The notes beneath the pieces were generated by a model that ran no database searches, had not been told where the DNA came from, and worked only from the letters and a program-made list of their open reading frames with translations. DNA of 10,965 nucleotides from Bryobacterales bacterium. GTDB lineage: Bacteria; Acidobacteriota; Terriglobia; Bryobacterales; Bryobacteraceae. Made by a program: the position numbers and the translations under genes. Below, one piece after another: positions 6,655 through 10,965 of this stretch. Every line of letters begins with the position of its first letter. Position 1 is the first letter of the stretch. Where the stretch lies: the NCBI GenBank assembly GCA_025462985.1, contig JAOAPP010000048.1, positions 1 through 10,965 on the forward strand, given 5' to 3'.

Positions 6655-7725
6655 CTAAAGTGCTGTCTCACTAGATGGAGTCTGCCGAAGGCGCATGACC
6701 GGAACCGAATCAGTGACCGGTCTCGGCGTACTCGTATTCAGCTCTTCACTTTCCTGCCGTGCGGCCATGAGCGATGCGAGTTGGGTCATCGTAAGAATCT
6801 GAATGTCTCCTGCTCTTCTTGCACGAACCAACAGCTCAACCATGGAATCGAACATGGGCCAACCCCGTTGTGACTCCGCTAGATTCGCCGGGTGAAGGCA
6901 GAAATGAAACACGCCACGCGACCGGATCGCCGCCTCGAGTCCGCGCTCGACCCTTTGGAGGCGCGTTCTGAGCGGGACGAACCTGGTCCTGTTGTCGCCG
7001 ATCGGATAGAGGTACAGAGATGAAGGAATGTTCCAGAGTCCGGGCATAGCCTCTAATGGCCATACCGGGCGCGGGGTTGCACTTCCTAGCTCCTCAATCG
7101 CTCTAATCAGGGCTCCGGGCAAGTTTCTCCCGAGCGTCTGGGAGAGTCGGGGTGCACGTCCGCGGTAGCAGAGAAACCCATGCGAGGCCAGAAGGTCGTG
7201 ATGCGCCTCGCCGTTTCTGGGAAATGAAAAGCTGAGCGGCCGCAATGAAATGGCGGAAAACGCCTCAAGGCCTCGTTCAAGTTCTATGCGGAGGACGTCG
7301 GGCCGGTCGAGATGGCTCGACCATATGAGGTGCGTCAAGCCGCCGTGCAGCCCGACATCCTGCTTCGGCCTGGTGATCGCGAGACGCTGAACGAACGAGC
7401 GCCAGTACCAGAGCGGAGCGCTGGTTTCGTTGCCCGCCGGAATCGGTGCAATCCACCTCTCTGGCAAACCGGCCAGCCGCGGATCCTTATTACCTTTGCA
7501 GCTTTGCAGCGCCAATCCTCCTACGACCAGCCAAGTGGCGCTGATTCCTGCGGAGCAGAGGCTGTTCAGCAGGTAGTCGTACGATACATAGACATCTGGG
7601 AATCGTGCGCTGAACTGTCTCTCGTCCATAAAATCCAGGTAACCCCAGATCTGTTCGGAATCGAGCGAAATGACGACGGCCGCCTGTTCAAGAGGCTTGT
7701 TCCAACTCTCTGATTTCATTCTCAC
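6655..7725 (-). CDS. polysaccharide deacetylase-fold protein (NodB/CE4-like)
   Basis: A 356-residue protein from a GTG at 7725, chosen because CTGGAG (7734-7739) lies 8 bases upstream. An ATG at 7719 and a TTG at 7764 are alternatives in the same frame. Deacetylase-like motifs, in order: SLDSEQIWGY (20-29) in place of TFDDG, LHGGLTH (126-132) supplying two His for a metal site, FSFPRN (166-171), and HFCLHPAN (274-281) near the end. This pattern belongs to the atypical subset found in surface-polysaccharide clusters. No signal peptide or TM helix is visible, so it is probably cytoplasmic and acts on a nucleotide- or lipid-linked sugar or similar small substrate. The second acidic residue of motif 1 is Ser, Glu follows, so the chemistry is not assured. 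Confidence 0.75.
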   Translation of the reverse strand: MRMKSESWNKPLEQAAVVISLDSEQIWGYLDFMDERQFSARFPDVYVSYDYLLNSLCSAGISATWLVVGGLALQSCKGNKDPRLAGLPERWIAPIPAGNETSAPLWYWRSFVQRLAITRPKQDVGLHGGLTHLIWSSHLDRPDVLRIELERGLEAFSAISLRPLSFSFPRNGEAHHDLLASHGFLCYRGRAPRLSQTLGRNLPGALIRAIEELGSATPRPVWPLEAMPGLWNIPSSLYLYPIGDNRTRFVPLRTRLQRVERGLEAAIRSRGVFHFCLHPANLAESQRGWPMFDSMVELLVRARRAGDIQILTMTQLASLMAARQESEELNTSTPRPVTDSVPVMRLRQTPSSETAL

Positions 7726-7733
7726 GTTAGTGG

Positions 7734-7739
7734 CTCCAG
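7734..7739 (-). promoter_or_regulatory. Shine-Dalgarno of the deacetylase-like gene
   Basis: CTGGAG on the minus strand, 8 bases before GTG 7725 and 14 before ATG 7719. The spacing favours the GTG. Confidence 0.5.
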
Positions 7740-7764
7740 TTCTCGTGTGTCCTGTACAAGTCAA

Positions 7765-9372
7765 CTACGGCGTGCAATTAGCAATTGAAGGAACGGGCTC
7801 CGCGCTAGCGGCCACGCCCTGCCCGTCGGGCGTGGGGACCTTGCCGTTCCGGTGCTCCTCGCCGGCAAACGCCGCCATAACACGGGCATCGATTTCATCC
7901 GCATGCTCAAACGCGGTGACGGATTTGAGGAATTTCTGGTTGTCGTAAGAGGGTTCTTTGTAGTCGAAGACTTCTCTAAGCTCCAAAGCCTTCTTCAGTT
8001 CGCGAATGCCATCCTCAAGCGACAGACGACACCGGAATCCGAGCTGATTGCGTATTTTCTCGAAAGATACTTTGTAATTGCGCAGGTCGGAGTTTTCTAC
8101 CTGCTCGACAACGGTCTCGGGAAACGTCTGCTTTATCAACTTGGCTACATCCGAGAGCGTATAGTTGAGTCGTGAGTCCCCCACATTGAATATCTGGCCG
8201 CCTACGATGCTGAGAGGAGCCTTCATGACGTGCAGGATGGCTTCGGCAACATCCTTGACGTGGATAAAGGGACGCCATTGTTCGCCGTTGAAGATCGTGA
8301 TGGTTTTTTCCTGGAAAGCCTTTGCAGTCAGAAGATTGACAACCAGATCAAATCGTGGGCGATAAGAGTACCCGAAAACGGTGGAAAACCTCAGGATTGT
8401 CGGCTGGAAGTGCTCGCTCTGTGCCTGCAGCAACGCGTTCTCTGAGTCGATCTTGGTTCGTGCGTAGAACGAAATCGGGTTGACCTCGGAACGTTCATCG
8501 ACCGTTAGATCATTGGCCCCATAGACGCTACAACTGGAAGCGAAGATCAGCCTTCGAATACCCTGACCTTTGGCGACCTCCACAAGCATCCTGGTCGCGG
8601 CATAGTTTATTTCCAGCGCGCCCTGATGATCTTGTTCACAGGCCGGATCGCCAACAATAGCCGCCAGATGGATGATTGAACTCGCTCCTCTTGCGGCGCC
8701 CACTACGGCTTGAATATTGCGACAGTCGCCGGCGATAAGGCGAAAGTTCGGATTCTTCAACATGTCGCGAATTGGCGCGTATCCGTAGACAAGACGGTCA
8801 AGCAGACGAACCTTGTAGCCCTCTTCCAAGAGGCGCCTGACGAGAATCGACCCGATATAGCCGGCTCCTCCGACCACCAGCACAGCTCCCTGGTCGGCAG
8901 CACTACGGGAACTGGATCTCACCGTTCCCTCAGCGCGCCTTAAGAGAAGCCGCTTTGCAATTCGGGTTGACGTGATACTGGTCAAGGCCAGCGCGGAAAA
9001 CCAAAGCGCGACACTTCTTGAGATCAAGTCCGAACGAAACATCAGATAATTGACCGTCAAGAACAGAACCACGGCTAGGGCTCCGCCTCTCAGCAGAATG
9101 TATAGCTGGTAACGTCCGTTGTATGCCTTTGTATAGAAGCCACTCAGGAAAAATACAACCAGAAACATGGGCGAAAGAGGCAAAAATAAACCGAGGTAAT
9201 ACTTAGGGAAGTAACTCAGTAGATTTTGTACAGCGACTTGCTGGCCCAGGGCAGCCAGAGAGGTGACTGCCAGCGAAAAGGCCGCGACCATGCTCAGGTG
9301 GATGAGAATGAAGTCACCCAGCAGGCGTGGGTAGACGCGGCGCATGGAAGTGTTGCGGACATGGTCAAACAT
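7765..9372 (-). CDS. membrane-anchored NAD-dependent epimerase/dehydratase (TM-SDR fusion)
   Basis: A 535-residue two-part protein. The N-terminus has four predicted TM helices (about 19-42, 58-80, 92-113, 119-138), reminiscent of the membrane part of CapD/WbpM-type dehydratases and of polyprenyl-phosphate sugar transferases. From about 163 an extended SDR begins: GGAGYIGS (168-175) binds NAD(P), D192 ends strand 2, HLAAIVGDPAC (235-245), SSCSVYG (279-285) gives the catalytic Ser/Thr region, and YARTK (303-307) the Tyr and Lys. RPFIHVKDVAEAI (367-379) is typical of the sugar-binding half of nucleotide-sugar epimerases. The enzyme probably oxidises, epimerises or dehydrates an NDP-sugar at the inner membrane. 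ATG 9372 has GGAG 6 bases upstream. It lies downstream of the aminotransferase, which would use a keto-sugar. The C-terminal 40 residues look disordered. The exact reaction is unknown. Confidence 0.85.
   Translation of the reverse strand: MFDHVRNTSMRRVYPRLLGDFILIHLSMVAAFSLAVTSLAALGQQVAVQNLLSYFPKYYLGLFLPLSPMFLVVFFLSGFYTKAYNGRYQLYILLRGGALAVVLFLTVNYLMFRSDLISRSVALWFSALALTSITSTRIAKRLLLRRAEGTVRSSSRSAADQGAVLVVGGAGYIGSILVRRLLEEGYKVRLLDRLVYGYAPIRDMLKNPNFRLIAGDCRNIQAVVGAARGASSIIHLAAIVGDPACEQDHQGALEINYAATRMLVEVAKGQGIRRLIFASSCSVYGANDLTVDERSEVNPISFYARTKIDSENALLQAQSEHFQPTILRFSTVFGYSYRPRFDLVVNLLTAKAFQEKTITIFNGEQWRPFIHVKDVAEAILHVMKAPLSIVGGQIFNVGDSRLNYTLSDVAKLIKQTFPETVVEQVENSDLRNYKVSFEKIRNQLGFRCRLSLEDGIRELKKALELREVFDYKEPSYDNQKFLKSVTAFEHADEIDARVMAAFAGEEHRNGKVPTPDGQGVAASAEPVPSIANCTP
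7812..7835. repeat. perfect 8-bp inverted repeat inside the 3' end of the SDR gene
   Basis: CCACGCCC (7812-7819) and GGGCGTGG (7828-7835) with an 8-base loop. It is GC-rich, lies within the coding sequence about 45 bases before the stop, and has no T-tract on either strand. It could be an mRNA hairpin that affects downstream expression, or chance in GC-rich coding DNA. Confidence 0.4.
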
Positions 9373-9431
9373 AATCAGCTCCGAGTTATTGGTGAGGACA
9401 GGATGGGTGAAGCGATATCAAGCAGTGGCGC

Positions 9432-10622
9432 TCATGCCGCTGTTGTACGTGAGCTTCGGTTTGGCTTCCGCATAGAACTGGCCGCGACTGCGCGAACTGC
9501 CTGGATAACATCCAGTACATCTTCGTTCGACATTTTCGGGTAGAGCGGAAGCGAGACAATCTGGCTGTAGATCTTATCTGCGACCGGAAATGAATCGGGA
9601 TTGTATGCACAACGGTCCCGATAGAAGGGTTGTCGATGCAGAGGTATGAAATGTACGCTTGTGCCGACCTTCGCTTCGCGAAGGCTCTGAATGAAGCTGT
9701 TTCTGTTCCATTGCGACCCGGCTTCGAGAACACGGAGCGGGTATAGATGATAGACATGGAACCGTCCGGGAAGTTCAACGGGCAATATCAGCCCTTCCAG
9801 ATCGGCAAAGGCCGCAGCATACTGCGCGGCAATGTCCCGCCGTCTGGCTATGAATGCATCAAGGCGCTTGAGTTGATGAATACCAAGCGCAGCCTGCAGG
9901 TCGGTCATGTTGAACTTATAGCCGGCTTCGCAGACTTCGTAATACCACGAGCCAACTTCCGTGTAGCGCGCCCATGCATCTCTGCTCATGCCGTGTAGGG
10001 AAAGCACGCGAAGCCTGTCGGCAAGCGCCGGGTCGTTGGTCGTCAACATGCCCCCCTCTCCGGTCGTCATGTTTTTGGTTGCGTAGAAACTGAAGGCTGT
10101 CATGAGGCCATGCACGCCGATGCGTTGGCCGTCATATTGAGCGCCGATTGCGTGAGCCGCGTCTTCGACTACCGCAAGCCCCCGGCGGCGTGCGATTTCA
10201 AGGACGGCCTGGAGGTCGCAGGGTTGGCCGCCGTAGTGGACTGGGACGATCGCACGAGTTTTCGGAGTGATGGCCCGCTCAATAGCCGCAGGATCAATTT
10301 GGAAATCCTCTCCTACATCGACAAGGACAGGAGCGGCGCCTCTGTGGACGACGACGTTGGCAGTGGCGCAGAAGGTCAATGTGGGCACAATCACCTCATC
10401 TCCAGGGCCTATGTCGAGGGCAGCAAGCGAAAGCTCCAGAGCCGCGGTGCATGAGTTCACGGCGATGGCGTGCTTGACGCCAACATACGCCGCGAAATCG
10501 GATTCAAATTTCTTCACTTTCGGGCCCGTGGTCACCCATCCGCTTCTAAGGCTGTCGGCAACCTCTTCGATTTCTTCTTCACCAATGAACGGCAGGCAGT
10601 AAGGCAGAAACGTGCATCTCAT
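9432..10622 (-). CDS. DegT/DnrJ/EryC1/StrS PLP-dependent sugar aminotransferase
   Basis: A 396-residue member of the family that transaminates keto-sugar nucleotides, usually with glutamate, to give amino sugars. The family order is complete: LRSGWVTTGPKVKKFE (25-40), AVNSCTAALELSL (54-66) for PLP phosphate binding, DEVIVPTLTFCATAN (75-89), VVEDAAHAIGA (151-161) with D154 against the pyridine nitrogen, and SFYATKNMTTGEGG (178-191) with K183 as the PLP lysine. EAGYKFNMTDLQAALG (positions about 232-247) is the usual substrate-side loop. It resembles PseC/PglE-type transaminases that form 4-amino sugars, but the regiochemistry cannot be fixed. ATG 10622 has AGGT 5 bases upstream. It lies 29 bases after the GNAT stop and 59 bases before the TM-SDR gene, with nothing else in that gap but the next ribosome binding site. 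Confidence 0.92.
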   Translation of the reverse strand: MRCTFLPYCLPFIGEEEIEEVADSLRSGWVTTGPKVKKFESDFAAYVGVKHAIAVNSCTAALELSLAALDIGPGDEVIVPTLTFCATANVVVHRGAAPVLVDVGEDFQIDPAAIERAITPKTRAIVPVHYGGQPCDLQAVLEIARRRGLAVVEDAAHAIGAQYDGQRIGVHGLMTAFSFYATKNMTTGEGGMLTTNDPALADRLRVLSLHGMSRDAWARYTEVGSWYYEVCEAGYKFNMTDLQAALGIHQLKRLDAFIARRRDIAAQYAAAFADLEGLILPVELPGRFHVYHLYPLRVLEAGSQWNRNSFIQSLREAKVGTSVHFIPLHRQPFYRDRCAYNPDSFPVADKIYSQIVSLPLYPKMSNEDVLDVIQAVRAVAASSMRKPNRSSRTTAA

Positions 10623-10651
10623 AAAAGACCTAGATACGCTGAAGCGCGAGG

Positions 10652-10965
10652 TTAGTGGATAGACTTTCGTAGGGTCAGGTGCGAAGCTGTCAACCTGAAC
10701 CCATTGCTTTCATACAGGCGGCTGGCGGCTACATTACCGACCTGCGTACCGACTTCTATAACATCGACGCTCTGCTGCTGGAACCAGTTGAGAGCACCGA
10801 TGGTGGCACAAGTGCCCGCTCCTTTGCCGCGGAACTCGGAATGGGTGGCAACCATTCCGATGGTGGCGAAAGTGGTGCCTAAAACGTCCGACGTTTCCTT
10901 ATGAATGCTGCAGGTCACATACGCCGCTAGAGTTCCGCTATGGCAGGCAAGTATGACGGCGTCAG
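10652..10965 (-). CDS. GNAT N-acetyltransferase (5' end beyond window)
   Basis: The frame is open from the TAA at 10654-10652 to the right edge, giving 104 residues of the C-terminal part; the GTG at 10918 is probably internal, since coding-like sequence (DAVILACHSGTLAAYV) continues upstream of it. Motif A of GNATs is clear: IGMVATHSEFRGKGAG, with the R-G-K-G-A-G acetyl-CoA pyrophosphate loop. It is followed by VGTQVGNVAASRLYESNGF, the motif B region typical of WecD-like amino-sugar acetyltransferases. It lies directly upstream of the DegT aminotransferase, the usual pairing for making an N-acetylated (or otherwise N-acylated) amino-deoxy sugar nucleotide. The acyl acceptor is inferred from context. 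Confidence 0.82.
   Translation of the reverse strand, partial: DAVILACHSGTLAAYVTCSIHKETSDVLGTTFATIGMVATHSEFRGKGAGTCATIGALNWFQQQSVDVIEVGTQVGNVAASRLYESNGFRLTASHLTLRKSIH

Noticed and set aside
7312..7713. A 133-codon plus-strand open frame
   Set aside because: It is fully antisense to the deacetylase-like gene and has no recognisable motif.
7812..7835. GC-rich hairpin as a terminator
   Set aside because: It is inside the SDR coding sequence and has no T-tract on either strand.
10652..10918. A complete 88-residue GNAT starting at GTG 10918
   Set aside because: The frame stays open with protein-like sequence to the window edge, and a normal GNAT needs an N-terminal part before motif A, so it is treated as truncated.

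Overview
The window reads as one tightly packed minus-strand gene cluster, open at both ends. All ten genes run right to left, so transcription enters at base 10965 and leaves at base 1. Every junction is an overlap or a gap of under 60 bases, except about 185 bases in front of the comA-like gene. There are no RNA genes, mobile elements or CRISPR arrays, and I found no intrinsic terminator. The organism is bacterial with moderately high GC. The DUF4091 protein, the SDR/DegT/ATP-grasp surface-sugar genes and the HTTM-like protein would suit a soil Acidobacteriota (Bryobacter/Solibacter-like) or a similar free-living bacterium. That placement is a guess from gene content, not from a marker gene.

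In transcription order: (1) a GNAT acetyltransferase, cut by the right edge; (2) a DegT/DnrJ/EryC1/StrS PLP sugar aminotransferase; (3) a membrane-anchored extended SDR (four predicted TM helices fused to a nucleotide-sugar epimerase/dehydratase domain); (4) a polysaccharide-deacetylase-fold protein; (5) a class I SAM methyltransferase; (6) a ComA-like phosphosulfolactate synthase; (7) a ComB-like 2-phosphosulfolactate phosphatase; (8) an ATP-grasp carboxylate ligase, coupled to comB by an ATGA overlap; (9) an exported or membrane-anchored DUF4091/GH123-like protein; (10) a small exported protein; (11) a multi-pass HTTM-like membrane protein, overlapping gene 10 by 16 bases and cut by the left edge. 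The HTTM-like gene has no stop in the window and is easily missed.

Genes 1-3 look like the making of an N-acylated amino sugar. Genes 6-7 would make sulfolactate from phosphoenolpyruvate and sulfite. Gene 8 is the type of enzyme that joins a carboxylate to an amine. No other coenzyme M gene (sulfolactate dehydrogenase, decarboxylase) is present. The most interesting reading is therefore that sulfolactate is the end product and is attached by the ATP-grasp enzyme to an amino group, perhaps on the amino sugar, giving a sulfonated glycan or glycoconjugate. The methyltransferase, deacetylase and DUF4091 protein could tailor the product. This is inference from gene order and family assignment. No glycosyltransferase, flippase or polymerase lies in the window.
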